The notes: a model not told the origin generated them from the letters alone. DNA of 64,000 nt from Scortum barcoo (GCA_023238725.1 CM041553.1:14939001-15003000), one strand, 5' to 3'; numbered from the stretch's first letter, positions 51,105-63,249 are shown. Made by a program: numbers and translations.

Positions 51105-51550
51105 TAAAGCTCCACTAATCAGCATTTGTTTGTATAAAATGACACGACTGTGTAATGTGAAAGGGGTGATGACCAACTCTGTAGCTTCACTTTAGCTTTT
51201 AACATATTTTTCATTGTTTTAGTGTACAAATTTAGTGCAGAGTTAAGTGTCGCCTGCTCTCAAAAAATTGTTCGGACAAACCAACTGTATGCCACCCATC
51301 TGGCACCAATCAGCAGGCATTCAAAAATACAATGGCTGGTGAAAATACCCAGATACTTGTAGCTGTCGTAGAGAAAATATTTGGACTAACATTCCTCAGG
51401 TGACCAAAAACAGGACTCCAAATCAATGTTGCTTACTTGTCTTCTAGATGTGAAAATGCAAGCAAACAAAAACTTGTTAACATGTCAGAGCAGTGTGTCT
51501 GTCAGCATTGTTCTGGAGTTCCTCTTTGCCCTAGTGGCTAAAATGTACTT
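51105..51550 (-). mobile_element. MITE-like repeat, copy C (inverted)
   Basis: It begins AAAGCTCCACTAATCAGCAT and GACTGTGTAATGTGAAAGGG, which is the complement of the 3' end of copy A (CCCTTTCACATTTAATGCAG). It then runs through GAGAAAATATTTGGACT (complement of the AAGTCCAATATTCTCTC landmark) and CTTTGCCCTAGTGGCTAAAA (complement of the GGCTACCTGGGGGCAG landmark). It appears nearly full length, about 445 bp. Confidence 0.6.
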
Positions 51551-54500
51551 CTTAAAATGAGTATGGGAAATGGTCTTTCAAGATTGAAAAATAATGATAG
51601 CCATGACTCTGGCTCGGAGGATATTTATGAGGGTATGGAAATAACAACACTTCATTATGATTATGCAAAGTTTGTGCAGCAGGTGAAACTGAAACGCTTG
51701 CCTGTTACAGCCACTAGACGTCATGATAAATAAATAACGGCTAGCTTTGACACTTTCACCTGCTCCTCCATCTAATCATCCACAAAGACAGTGTCAGTGT
51801 CTCTTTGCTCCCTTGCTGTCATGTCAAGTTTCATATTATTATAGTTTGAGATGTATTTGCTGAAATGTAGTATTTGTCCTAAATGTCACACAATGCAGTC
51901 AGAGAACAACAACTTTGTTCTGACTACAGTAAGCTACAGTAAACAGCTACTGTATGCTGAAATATGTCTAAACTAAAATTGTGTCTTTGTTATAGTCTTG
52001 CATTTATAGTACTAACAAGTACTGAAGACATGATGCCACTGTTTATCCAACTGTTTATCAACTTGCATGGGGTGGATTTTATTGCTACACAACAACCACA
52101 ATGAAATGGATCAGCATCTAATACACCATTTTTGAAAAATAAGGTTGGGAAAATCTAGTAAAAAAAAACAATAACACATTTATCAAGTTGACAGAACCCT
52201 ATACACATCCAAAAGGTCTTGAAGTAATCAAGAAACACACAATGTCTTGATTCACACCAAATCAGATCTTGCGATATTGAAATGCAAATCATACTGTCCA
52301 ATGTGAATCATGACTTTTATCCCAGAGGTTTGCATTCCTTCATAAAGACCTGTCATACTTTGACTTTCATGCCGTGCGGCAAACTTGGCATCACAAATGA
52401 GAAATATATTCCTCATGACCCCCACTGTTTCACGATGTTCTGGCTGTTGGGTCACTCTTCATGGAACTTTGAACCCAACGTTTAGAAAAAAACAAATATT
52501 AGATTTGCCTGTTAGTCATACTTACCAACACACCAGATCCTGTTTTCAAATGGGTGAGTTAGACTCCATCACATCAAAGGAGATGTTTGGGTTTTTCCTA
52601 AATTCTTTTTCCTTTTCTTCATATTCAGTCATGTTTGAAGGTGTTGCATTTGTATGTGTCCACCTCTATAAAGGCCTCTATTAGTTTTCTTTGCTTAGGT
52701 CACGTTGAGGACATAAGCTGGAGGATAAAGAATGAGGTGAGAATAATAAAGCAGCAACACCTACAGGTTTTCTTTTTTTCCCCGTTTCTGGCTCTGAAAA
52801 CCATGAGAGACGTCTGGAGTGCAGACGAGTTGTGGTATATGGCTTATCACAAAGCTTACACAATGTGTGAACCAACCGTTTGTGAAATCAGTAATTATGG
52901 CCCCAATTACTGCCCCGCGTTAGTACCTCAAGATCTGAGTGGCCTGTGCCCACTTTTGAGTCAACACTTGCTGATCTTAGCAGAGAAATATAGATCAGGG
53001 AAACTCTGCAGTCAGGCCATCATATGAGCAGATATTAGGTTAGGACGACTAGGTGACTGTTTCACATTGTGTGCACCAGTCGCAGCTGAAAATTCAATTA
53101 GGAAACGTGCGGTCTGCGAACGTCTGACTCAAAATATCCTGGAGTGAGTTTTCTATCAGGTTGCAACACTCCTTGTGGTCGCAGAGAAGCCAGAAAGAAC
53201 ACTGTGGTTTAGGTGAGAGTACGCTTTAGCGGAGGTCACTTACTAGAGCTGTCTATGTCGTCGAAACCAAAATGAGAGGTTTCCCTCACTGAGGATCTCT
53301 AAACAGTTATTTTTACTTGTGTAGGTGTATAGGGGTCCTGAAATTCCAGACTACAGACTATGTGTGTGCTGCAACAGAAGCGTGTTTACGTCCTCAATCT
53401 ACATCAGAACGCTGACAGTGTCACTGATGTGAAGCACAAAGCAAACCAGGCATCAGCCAGTACATTCTTCTTGGAGAAGGCTGGTACCTGCAGTTTCAGT
53501 CCAAATCCATACTGTGCCAACCACTGGGAATAAAAGGAAAACAGCTGCGATTTAGAGCTGCAAATGTAGGTATGTTGATACGCTCCATCTACAGCAAAGT
53601 GATGGTTTCCGCAGTTTATAACCCTTGTGTTACGTGCAGACAATGAGTGGCACAGCTGCTGTCTGCATGTTATCTTTAACACTGCAGACTTATAAAAACT
53701 AAGATATTTGTTTTGAAACCTGCCCTGTTCACAAAATACTGAGAAGAGTTTAAGAGTTGGGATTGTGTGTACAGAGGCAGGAGACAGACAGACACTTCTG
53801 TTATTCATATAATTAACATTTCCTCTGTTGGTCATGAATATTCGCACCCCTTGCTTCATGTAAGTTCATGCACTGGTGTGACGTATTGATATTTGCCATC
53901 GTGCGTCAGTTCGTTGGGATACACCACCATCAATGCCATCTCTCTAAAGAGAGCAGAGATCTTAATTTTCCTCCCTGGATAAGCACATCTTGGCTGCTGA
54001 TGCAACGTGGCTACTGTTACTGCACACAAACTGTACTTTTCATTTCGAGGATTCAATAATTGCTGGACACTAGTGTGACAAGCCAATGTTCTTTAAACTA
54101 ATTATTTATAAATAATTATGAGTGTGTTAAGATCTGAGCCTGCATAGTGTGAGTACGAGTTACAAGTCAGCATTAAAAGGCAGTTCCCCTTTAAAAGAAG
54201 TAACACATTTTGGATAATAAATCAGCATTTTTTTCCCCTTCCATCACACTTGGTAACCGCATAACAAAACAGATTTATAAAAAATGTGCCATTGCACATG
54301 AGCACATGTGAATGCAAAGTTTTTTTTAAGAATAGAACTTGAACAGTAAGCACAAGCTCGGAGTGATGGCCGGCTCTGACCCATGACAGATGTTTTTGTG
54401 GAGTGAAAGGCCTTAATTACTGTTGATGTAACATTAGAGGCTCTGGTGCACAGCTCTCTGTCTGTTTCTTCTGTGTAGTCCAATACTTCCGGAGGTGGGT

Positions 54501-54961
54501 AGACTTTTTCTTTCAAAGGACATTAAAACAAAGCACATGACACTGGCATCACTGAGCCAAGATTGAGATACTGACAGTGGGCCAGGAGACTGGAGCTGCG
54601 ACTGAGTACCATCTAAATAGCTGCTTCTAAAAAGAGCTTCAGAACCCGATCCGCTTTTGTTGGGCTTTGTAGTATAACATCCGTTTCATCCTCTGCTCAT
54701 TAAAAAGCCAATGACTAGATGAAGTGGAAACCAATGGTCCCTGCTGAAGTCCAGCACAGTTCATCCTTAAAACCTCAAAATCAAAGCACAATCAACCTAA
54801 TGTGCCTCAGGAGAAGAGACAAAGTTGAATTAAAGCAGAAGCACAGTTGTATTGATTAACTTCACTTTATAGACCATGACTGTGTATATTTTAGAGGTCG
54901 GCTCGACACAGGACAGATCCTAAGGACAACACTTTAGAAGTATACATCATTTCACAATCCC

Positions 54962-54967
54962 TTTATT
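54962..54967 (-). terminator. aimp1: aimp1 poly(A) signal candidate
   Basis: TTTATT on the + strand is AATAAA on the - strand, about 120 nt after the stop. It is followed downstream by G/T-rich sequence (TGTTGTCC near 54935). This would give a short 3' UTR of roughly 140 nt. A second hexamer overlaps the stop codon (55085-55090). Confidence 0.5.
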
Positions 54968-55085
54968 GGACATCTTCAAAGCATTTTCTTCAATTCATCA
55001 CCATCCTGTTTCTCAACACCACCATCGTCATCACTGTAGATGATTGCCAAGTAAACACTGAGCTATTTCAAGCAGCTCTGTTATT

Positions 55086-55252
55086 TTATTTGATTCCACT
55101 GTTGCTCATGGTTTGGGCTTTGCACACTCCCTTGCCGGCGACTTCAAAGGCGGCTCCCTTGTAGGTTGCAACACACTGGTCGTCCGTGCGCAGGTCTGGC
55201 TGGACTTGCTCCCATACCTTCTTTTTGGGGTTCAGCTCTTTGTCCGGCTCAC
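55086..55252 (-). CDS. aimp1: aimp1 terminal coding exon
   Basis: The acceptor GATTGCAG precedes GTGAGCCGGAC; the first Gly codon is split with the previous exon. It encodes EPDKELNPKKKVWEQVQPDL, then CVATYKG and the C-terminus AQTMSNSGIK, followed by TAA at 55088-55086. The last 20 residues differ from human by very few changes. The stop codon is part of an AATAAA hexamer. Confidence 0.96.
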
Positions 55253-58200
55253 CTGCAATCAAAAATACAGTTTGATACATCACAAACTCCTCTGTTCTCT
55301 GCTTGTCCATCACACACAAGCAGGATTTATGGCCTTTTGTGATATTGCACATCCTTACATAACCTACTGAAACGCTATTTTAATATATTCTGTGCTAAGA
55401 CGCAATGATAGATGATTTTCAACTTTCCTTCATGGCTTTTTCATTTTCAGCATACACGGATGTGATCTGTATATAAGCTGAAGCCAATACAAATTGTGTG
55501 CAAATGACCAGCCATCATATTCATGATTTATCGTGCCAATTGTGATTTTATTTCTCCCACTTGAACTGTGAATAGTCTGCCTTTATATCATGTTCTATTA
55601 GGGCATCAGTCGTTAAAAACCACCATTTGTTCCTCGCCATAATTCAAAACATCTAAGCTGAACTTCTCAGAATCAAAATAAGCATCCAGGGAAAACAATT
55701 AAGGGAGTTCTCATTGCACAGTGCCTTTTGTTTTTTGATGTCACTTGGCACTTGTGAAAAATCATAGCCGGTACTGGCTGGCATCTGTCTGGTGTCAACT
55801 TTTTCCTCTCCACACAACCATCCCACGGTATGAGGACAGAAATGTGTTTCATATCCCAGGGCTGCCACTTCTGCCGGTTTACAACCCAAGAGTGGCAACA
55901 ATCAAGGTTTGATCAGAAGCGTGAAAGAGGTTTTGATGAGCAACTTGCGCACAATCTTAAGTTCAAGCAGACATACTGGGCCCCATTAGTTGGGGAAATG
56001 TGGGCAATTACAGCCATGTACTCACACTAGCAGTGGATTGGCTGTAATTGAATTTGTACTATGGCGCTTTGGTGGAAGAAAGGAGGGGAAACTGGGAAAA
56101 AGACAAACTTCTTTCACCTCTTATTTTCCATTATATGCACTTCAGGAAACAGCCTCAGGTTTTATTGCATTGCTTTAAAAAAGAACTCAACACCAAAACA
56201 ACCGGTCGAACAATCCTGTCTCTGCTCTGTCCTCCTCGCCTTCTGTTCTCTGGTGAACCGTGTTTGAACAGGAATCTTTCTAATGTAGTAACTATAAAAA
56301 TTCTGGCCAAAGAAATCCCTCATGAATCAAACAGCTTTTAGAGTGGCTGGGACATGTGTACTGCAGGGATGAAAGACTTGTTAATGCAGCTGGGCTGTGG
56401 GCACTTAGACCACAGATCCACCTTCATCATATCCTCCTCTTTACTTTTTTTCCACAGGGAACTCCCATTTTGGTTATTGTTCTAAAAAGAGTACACAAAC
56501 AACAAGACCAATCCTCTTCTCACCGCTAATATTCAGATCTGCAAACTTACATTATGAATTTGAGTTTTAGAACCAGGGAGACTTAACTCCAAACCACACT
56601 GGCGTGGTGGTGTTGGTTTCAGCCACATTCATTTGAGATGGAGATACTTCACATGAAGGACTTAGACTAGTGCATTGCCTAGTTGATGTGTCAACTGATG
56701 GAGAATAGGGGTCACATATTCTTGTTTTTTCCCATTTTTCTCATTTAAATGAGTTGATTTTAGTCAAATCAGCAGTCTCAGTCCATTTAGCCACCAACAG
56801 ACACAACAGAGGAGTCTCCTAATGAGAGCTTTCCGTGGGGTCTGGGAACGCATCAAGATCGGTGTCATCAGAGGAATGAAACTCCTGTGTTATTTCTGCT
56901 TGTGAGAGAGCTCACCTTTCATTTCCTTAAATCAGGTATTTTGTGGAAACTGTGGAATTTCTTTTCAGTAGGCTTCATTCAACGACAATCAGCGACAGTC
57001 ACTCAGTGGCGAGGGAGGAACCCAAGTGGCTGTTTGGTTGGATATAACTGCAACATTTTAGCTTCATACTTATGATTAACAGTGTGATCAAGTGATCAAG
57101 TACCTGGGAAGTCCTGGAAAGTAATCCTCTCCCCTGGTACTGCTCCACTGGGAGGGTCAAGGATTTCGACCTTGTCTGGGGAGCTGGCACACATGACCAT
57201 GGCCTGGGAAACCACTCCCCTCATCTTGGCTGGCTTGAGGTTACACATCAGGACTGCCATGCGGTTCTGCATCTGCATAAGGGACAGCGGATTGAATGCC
57301 TTTTTTACAGCTCAAATGCTCCAGACAATAGAGAAAAAAAAGTAATAAAACCCTGTTTACTTCAAAATTGTCCTTCGTTCAGATGACGTGGTCTGTTTGG
57401 GTATGGGGCAGAGAATTCAATCATATTCCAAAACAAACAATAACGGCAATCAATTAATTTTAAATTACTGTGTCTGAGGTTTATTGTTTGTTTTATAAAC
57501 CAAAGGGAGCAAACAGGAAAACTTTAGCTTTGAGACCTCTATGACCAGAAGCAGTTGCTGCCAAAAGCTGAGAAAAAGAAAAATCCTGCTTCATCTCAGT
57601 TTTGGCGAGTCTGGGATAGAATATGAATGTTCTGTAACAGTATTTACAAAACAAACTGACTCCAGCAATATTTTATGTACAATGTAGACACTTGTCTTAA
57701 CATTTACTTTATGATTAGCCTCTCTCAGACTTGGATTCCTGAATGGTGCCTATTATTCAGCGTACTATAACAGACACTAAAGAGAACTGCCATAAAACCC
57801 ACATTGCATTTCCTCCCTCCTGTCTGCTTGACAGACATAGATAATGACTACTTTAAATAAGAAGTTAACAGTTAAGGGGAAAGTAAAGTTAAAACTTGAT
57901 TTTAGTTTTATTTCCTCTGTGAGTAATTAATTGATACATACACACACGAGGCAGCAGTAGTTTGGCCTTTAGACAAAACGTCAGTATTGCAACAGTTTTG
58001 ACCATGTTAAGAATGTCTAATATTTTCCTGTGTGTATGGAAAAACTTACTTAAACTTAAGTATTTTTTTCTTCAGTCTGACAATGTGTGTTACACTTGAT
58101 TTCAGCGAGTGTATGGTTCCATTTAAATGATATATGCTTTCTACACGCACTATAATGCAGAAATGTAATGCACAGAGGCTCGCTGATATAGAAATTTGAG

Positions 58201-61200
58201 TAGACTAACTGAGAAATACTCATGACCATAAAAGTAACTAGAGCTTTTCATTTAGAGAAACCTCTGCATACAAATTACAAATCCACGTCAAAGCAAAATA
58301 AACAGCCATATTTGATGGAGATCCTGAATCACCAACATAAAATGTTGTGTTTCTAAGCCGAACCATCAGCACAGAGTTTACCTAGGAAGTCATTTTAAAT
58401 GGACTAATAAATCCTTACTATGACTCTAGTGAGCCATTCACGTATATACACACAGCACATATACAGCACTGCTTGTGTGACTAGTGAACACAAATGGTCT
58501 CTGCAGGGACTCATAAAGCTAATATGAATCTCAGATTTTTGTTGTAGTCTCTCCCTCACTCATGGGCAGACAACGTAATCTGGGATATTCTTATGAGGGG
58601 ACCAATTCATGGGCGGCCGGATAGCTCAACTAGATGAGCGCACGCCTATGGATGTAGGGATCCCAACCCAGGGCTCTTTGCTGCACCTCATCCCCTCATC
58701 CCTTCTCCCTGTGACTGACTGGTGACCAGTCCAGGGGTGTGCCCTGCCTTTCGCCCAATGACAGCTGGGATAGGCTCAGTATAAGGTAAGATTTATTGCA
58801 GTGCTTTTGCATTATATTGTATATATGAATGTTACTGTACCTGGTCCAGAGGTATGTGCTTGACCAGCCCGCTGACCACCGTCCTCGGAGAAGCCTCTCC
58901 CACATCCACCTGCTCCACATAGAGACTGTCGGCATCTGGATGCTTCTCAGCTGTGATTATACGTCCAACACGCAGGTCCAGGCGAGACACATCCACTTTG
59001 GCCTCTTCTTGGTTGGGTGCTGCCTGCTTCTTCTCTGCTTTCTCCCCTCCTGTCATAAAAGAAAGACAAATATTGCAATACTACATGCTTCACACTGACT
59101 TTTTATATAATTTAATATTTTCTTGCTATGTCAGTGAAGTCTAAAATATGTCTGTACAACAGTCTGTTTAGGAGCATCGGGAGCACAGAATGTCAGACAG
59201 TAGCTATCCATCATGTGTTAAAGGCAGCTTTGCTTAAGAGAGGCATCTGTGAGAGTTTTCATGCTATTGCTATACTTAATGTGCACGTTAATATAGGAAA
59301 TGCTTGTTTCAAAGCACCGTGGATATTTCAGCCAACTGGTATCTTTCCAAGGGAAATTATAAAAAACAAATCATAGTTGAAACAATACTGGACATCTGTC
59401 TGGAATCTGACTTAATTTCCTCCCATAAATGAAAACAAAGCCCACCAATGACAGGCCTCAGGGTTGCATGCCAGGGCATGCTTTTCAAGTGATCCATGAG
59501 TAAATAAAAAATTAAGGAAAAGGATGATCACTCTTTCACCTCTTCCCAGAAACGTGGGGTACACGGTTGGACTAAATTACGATACCAACACCCACTCTCC
59601 ATTGGAGCTGAGTGTTATATGATCCAGCTACACAGCAGAATAGCAAATGCATCCTCCCATGAGACAAGGTACCTTTCACTTGCCTGATTTGCTTACACAC
59701 ATTCATTATAGCGGATTGCACTGATCAAATGATCCCGCAGTCTCAGATCATTCCTGTGGGCCCACACCAGCTCTGGAGAATATGAATTCCAACCCCTGCC
59801 TTTGATATTCAACATGTCTACCCCGTATGATGACAGCGCAGCGGCATTACATTACCAGCAGTTCACTAAGGTTGCACACAGATTTGTAGACTAACAAGTC
59901 ATGCCTGTTTGGATGAGGTGATAACACGGCTACATTAAAGCCTGAAGTAACAAAGAACACGTACAACAGCTTATTGAAAGGAAGAAGCATCTCTCATTAA
60001 CAGCTCTCTCACATCTGGATGGAAGAAATGCCACACATGGCAATGAATTTGTCAGTGTCTTAAAAGCAGTTTTTTTTCCTCTTTCTAAATTATAACCTAT
60101 AAACACATCCAGTGCTAATCATTCCCTGTCAATGCTTAACAATTCTTCTAATTAGTCCAGATAGCTTATTGCTGAAACAAAAGTAAATATTCTGAGTGAT
60201 TTACTGCAAAATAATTGAATTCCTGTTTTGTATTGTAAACCTATGTAAAACAGTTTAACGCCATTATATCAGATACCCAAGACTATTTTTGTTTCATGAG
60301 AGTGTCCTAGAATGATGTGCATCCACAAAACATTGACATTAAATCACTCTCAAATTGGATTCGATTACTGGTGACATTAGACAAGGACGCCTCGTCCCAA
60401 ATGCAGCTCATGAATCATAAAATTCCATAACAACATGCAGCTTCACTAAACGTCTTCCAAGTGAGGCTCAGAGTCCTTGGATCCATTAAGAGGCCGATAT
60501 CGCTGCTTCGAATCCATTATCACCTGATATTAGAAACTGAAACGGAAAAAACATGTTTGGCGAAGGTCAATTGACTTTTGAAGAACTGTGCGCTGCATCC
60601 ATCCAAATGGGCAAGACATTAAGTTCCAAAAAATAATAATATTGTTGATGAATACTGTATAAATTCCTCAGTGGTGAGAGGTGAGTGGTCACTTTTATGG
60701 CTTCAATATGGTCCTGATAACAAACTGAAATTGAAATACGTGACAGAAATGTTGCTATATGACATATTCAAACAGGATTAATCTGGTATTGGATGTGAAA
60801 ACTTCAAAGGGTTCTTAATAAAACCCGGCACTGTGACATGCTTTTTTTCTGCAGCTGTTACCTTTTTTCTCTGGCTTCTTCTTTTTACCCTCATCTTTGG
60901 GAGGGGGGCTCGTGACAGCAGCAGCAGCAGGGGCGGCAGAGGGTGCTGGTGCTGAGGGTTTGGAAGAGGTGGGCTTCGAAGTGCACTCAACACTGGTGTC
61001 ACCTGATGGCATGGCCACATCCAGCACTACAGGAGGACAACAGGCAAGAGGGTCAGTAGAGATAACAGATTTATTAGTGGATCACAGTTACTGCCTGAAA
61101 GACTTTTTAAAAATATCTCTAATGACTGATATTCCCCGCACATAGTTTCTCAAATGTCGTGTGGAAGTAGGAAAAGACAGGAGCATAGCAGCACTGCCAT

Positions 61201-63249
61201 GAAAGAGACATTTACATTACAAACACACAGAAGGTGCACTTCTTCTTAGTTGTCCCTTTTCATGCACAGAGCCGGCATCAACATAAGACACTGAAATGAT
61301 ACAGAGGGAGCTTTATTTACACACCCAGTGGGAGGACTGCTCTCCTGGTGCAAACAGTTTTGATGGGAAAATGACACAGTGTCCAAGTTGATGGAAACAA
61401 GGAAATGGAGCCATAAGGAAGGGAACAATGTCCTACAATAACTTTCAGGAGAAAAATAACCCCTCATTTAAGGCGCCTGATGTTTGAATTCCTACAAAAT
61501 CTAGTGCCTGTGTCTGACAAACATTGGTCTGCAGGCACACCACCGTCACCATAATGCTTTTAATTACCTTAATTCTACGTTTGGACCTGAGATCAGGAAC
61601 TTTCCTGTTTACCTTGGAATTACGGGCAATATCCTCTTAAACTCTTGACATTCCTCATAAGTTTACTCTGAAGGTTTCTGACATCCAAGAACCAGCTTTG
61701 TACTCACTATATGACAAAATCACATGCTGCATGATGCCTGCAGTGAGGTTTCATGTTTGGACCATTATATCAAATGAAATTAAATTACTGTATATGTCTT
61801 GTCCATTATTTTATGCATGTCTCTCTGGAAATGTTAGACTCTTGGCTAGCATTTGAACAAATAAACTGTTGTTATATTAACAGTGTATCAATTGACTGTG
61901 TAATGTGAAAGGGATTTCTAGAAGTGACAAACTCAGAGAATTATCAATCAGGCCTAGAAAAGACAAAGCTGGTGTCTAGCTGGGGAACACATTGAAGCAC
62001 TTAAAGAGCCTGATATTTCAATCTGAGGTTGGTGGAGACCAAAACAGAGCTCAAAGACACGGTCAGGCGATTGTTTCTATTTTCATATTGTTAAATTGTG
62101 ATTACTCAAGACTGCCAATTGGCAAAAGCCACCTTAAAAAGAGACCGGAAATCTGCCACATGGTCAGAAACATTATACCAAACTAGTGCTTATTTTGCAC
62201 CATGCACGCAGGACGTGTAAAGAGAAAACTGTCTGCATCATAACAACTTAGTGAGGAGATAATATGACAACCAAAGTGAACCCGAAAAATTAACGCTGCT
62301 ATAAGTCCTGTGGATTTGATCACTGCTCATTTCAAGGAACCACAATGCGTGCAGCAGAGTTTGAGCAAATTTGACACTGAACTTCAGCTGTCACTGTTTC
62401 TAGGTTTTGGCTGCAGAACTGTTTTTTCTCAAGGCTTTGTTATAGTCACATTGTTTTTCTCATCTCAATAACAAATCAGCAAAGCTGACTGAAATTCCTT
62501 TAAAAAACAAAACAAAAACAAACGTTATATTTATCCATGTTTTGATTAAGCTATTTTATGCCACCTTAAAGCCATTGAAAAGAAACCCCTAAAATAACCA
62601 TCACAATTAGATACAATGTGTGGAAAAACAACAGTCTCGGGTGTGTTGGAATGCGTTCCTTCAACGTTCCAACACCAACATATCGAGCTATTTTGAATAA
62701 GGTTAAATTGCTTATTTCTTCCAGCCCCCCCCTTTATTCCTGCAGCTTCTTTCTGGAAAACATTAAATGTGTGTTAATGATCTGTGTGCCGTATGCCCTT
62801 GAATGTCAACGTATGTCAGACACACAATAGCTGACAGACATGTTGTCCCCATCACTCTAATGGGGATTCTTGAAGCACTACGGTTGCTTATAATGAAAAC
62901 AGAAAAAGATCTGGTTATAATGGGCTGAGGCGAGAATGCACAAGATGTTATCATTGATAGTACAAACCAAACAATGCTCTAATGAGCAACAACTGACATC
63001 AAATGTTCCTAAATCAGGCACACATAACCACTTCTATAACTTGATATAACGGATAACAACATCAAGGTCTTCTTAAAAGACAAACAAAAATTGATCTGCG
63101 GTGGAAGTCTTTGCTGGGAACCAAACTCGACATACCTCCCCTCTTCTTCTCTTTTTCCAGCAGCTTTTTTTTCAGTTCCTCAATGTCTTTCTTCAATTTG
63201 GCATTCTCCACCATCAGTTTCTTCTCTTCTCTGACACTGGCCTGGACCA
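55086..63249 (-). CDS. aimp1: AIMP1 / p43 / EMAP II precursor (3' part, 5 exons; 5' end outside window)
   Basis: Reading on the - strand, exons are 63249-63136, 61026-60862, 59049-58841, 57272-57104 and 55252-55086 (824 nt including stop, about 274 residues; human is 312 aa). All junctions are GT-AG with matching phases. The order is a Leu/Lys/Glu coiled-coil (VENAKLKKDIEELKKK), an Ala/Pro/Ser then Lys-rich linker, the OB-fold tRNA-binding EMAP II domain starting at VDVSRLDLRVG, and the C-terminal domain ending SNSGIK. In vertebrates this protein is a non-catalytic scaffold of the cytosolic multi-aminoacyl-tRNA synthetase complex. It binds tRNA and arginyl-tRNA synthetase, and its C-terminal part is released as the EMAP II cytokine. 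About 37 N-terminal residues should lie past 64000. Confidence 0.96.
55253..57103 (-). other. aimp1: aimp1 last intron
   Basis: GT-AG bounded, 1.85 kb. I see no exon, RNA gene or recognised repeat in it. Confidence 0.8.
57104..57272 (-). CDS. aimp1: aimp1 exon: OB fold continuation
   Basis: The acceptor CTTATGCAG is upstream and the donor CCCAG|GTACTT follows; phase 0 to 1, 169 nt. It encodes MQNRMAVLMCNLKPAKMRGV, then SQAMVMCASSPDKVEILDPP and GERITFQDFPG, matching the human protein almost residue by residue. It completes the tRNA-binding fold. Confidence 0.96.
57273..58840 (-). other. aimp1: aimp1 intron containing a SINE
   Basis: It lies between the two OB-fold exons. A tRNA-derived SINE is near its 5' end (58611-58790). 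Otherwise it is AT-rich unique sequence with nothing I can identify. Confidence 0.8.
58611..58790 (+). mobile_element. tRNA-derived SINE (decayed)
   Basis: The head has a tRNA-like start with an A-box-like TAGCTCAACTAGATG, then a degenerate B-box region (GGGATCCCAACCC), followed by CTTTGCTGCACCTCATCCCC, typical of a common percomorph SINE. Its tail (about 58705-58775) is the reverse complement of the module found at 33.46-33.54 kb. It lies in an aimp1 intron, antisense to the gene. Confidence 0.7.
58841..59049 (-). CDS. aimp1: aimp1 exon: start of EMAP II / tRNA-binding OB fold
   Basis: The acceptor ATGACAG is upstream and the donor CCAG|GTACAG is at 58841/58840; phase 1 to 0, 209 nt. It begins with GEKAEKKQAAPNQEEAK and runs into VDVSRLDLRVGRIITAEKHP, DADSLYVEQVDVGE and TVVSGLVKHIPLDQ, all strongly conserved with human. 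RVGRIIT corresponds to the heptapeptide described as the cytokine-active motif of EMAP II. A SINE sits about 50 bp past the donor. Confidence 0.96.
59050..60861 (-). other. aimp1: aimp1 intron between linker exon and EMAP II exon
   Basis: GT-AG bounded, 1.8 kb, no coding signal or recognised repeat. Confidence 0.8.
60862..61026 (-). CDS. aimp1: aimp1 exon: low-complexity linker
   Basis: The acceptor CCTCCTGTAG precedes it and the donor AAAAAG|GTAACA follows; phase 1 to 1, 165 nt. It encodes a poorly conserved linker: VLDVAMPSGDT, then Ser/Pro/Ala repeats including a run of alanines from GCT/GCC/GCA codons, then Lys-rich KDEGKKKKPEKKG. Only the phases, position and the Lys-rich end tie it to the human protein, where the same place also holds a Lys-rich linker. 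Confidence 0.88.
61027..63135 (-). other. aimp1: aimp1 intron upstream of linker exon
   Basis: GT-AG bounded, 2.1 kb. It contains a short fragment of the MITE-like family near 61885-61960. The rest is featureless to the eye. Confidence 0.8.
61885..61960 (-). mobile_element. MITE-like repeat, copy D (fragment, inverted)
   Basis: TGACTGTGTAATGTGAAAGG matches copy C over about 20 bp in the same orientation. Similarity is lost after about 60 bp, so only the terminal part is recognisable. It lies in an aimp1 intron. Confidence 0.4.
63136..63249 (-). CDS. aimp1: aimp1 exon: N-terminal coiled-coil
   Basis: The acceptor TGCTGCAG is upstream and the donor GGAG|GTATG is at 63136/63135; phase 1 to 1, 37 whole codons. 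It encodes VQASVREEKKLMVENAKLKK and then a Lys/Glu/Leu heptad region, matching the human AIMP1 helix that contacts arginyl-tRNA synthetase. The preceding exon with the start codon is not found up to 64000, so the gene is cut by the window edge. Confidence 0.93.

Larger units (their letters stand above)
28476..54940. other. dkk2-aimp1 intergenic region (26.5 kb)
   Basis: This is the space between the two convergent 3' ends. It contains the repeats listed separately (28.64, 32.35, 33.41, 41.7-42.2, 46.8, 51.1 kb) and the palindrome at 36.2 kb. All frames longer than 100 codons were inspected for family motifs, and none resembles a known protein, transposase or reverse transcriptase. No tRNA or rRNA gene was seen. 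Confidence 0.6.

Noticed and set aside
52635..53027. 130-codon + strand frame ending near 53 kb
   Set aside because: It looks protein-like in places but matches no family I know, and nothing around it suggests exons.
58611..58690. Possible functional tRNA gene
   Set aside because: An A-box-like segment is present, but the B box is degenerate, no cloverleaf closes, and the sequence continues into a SINE body.
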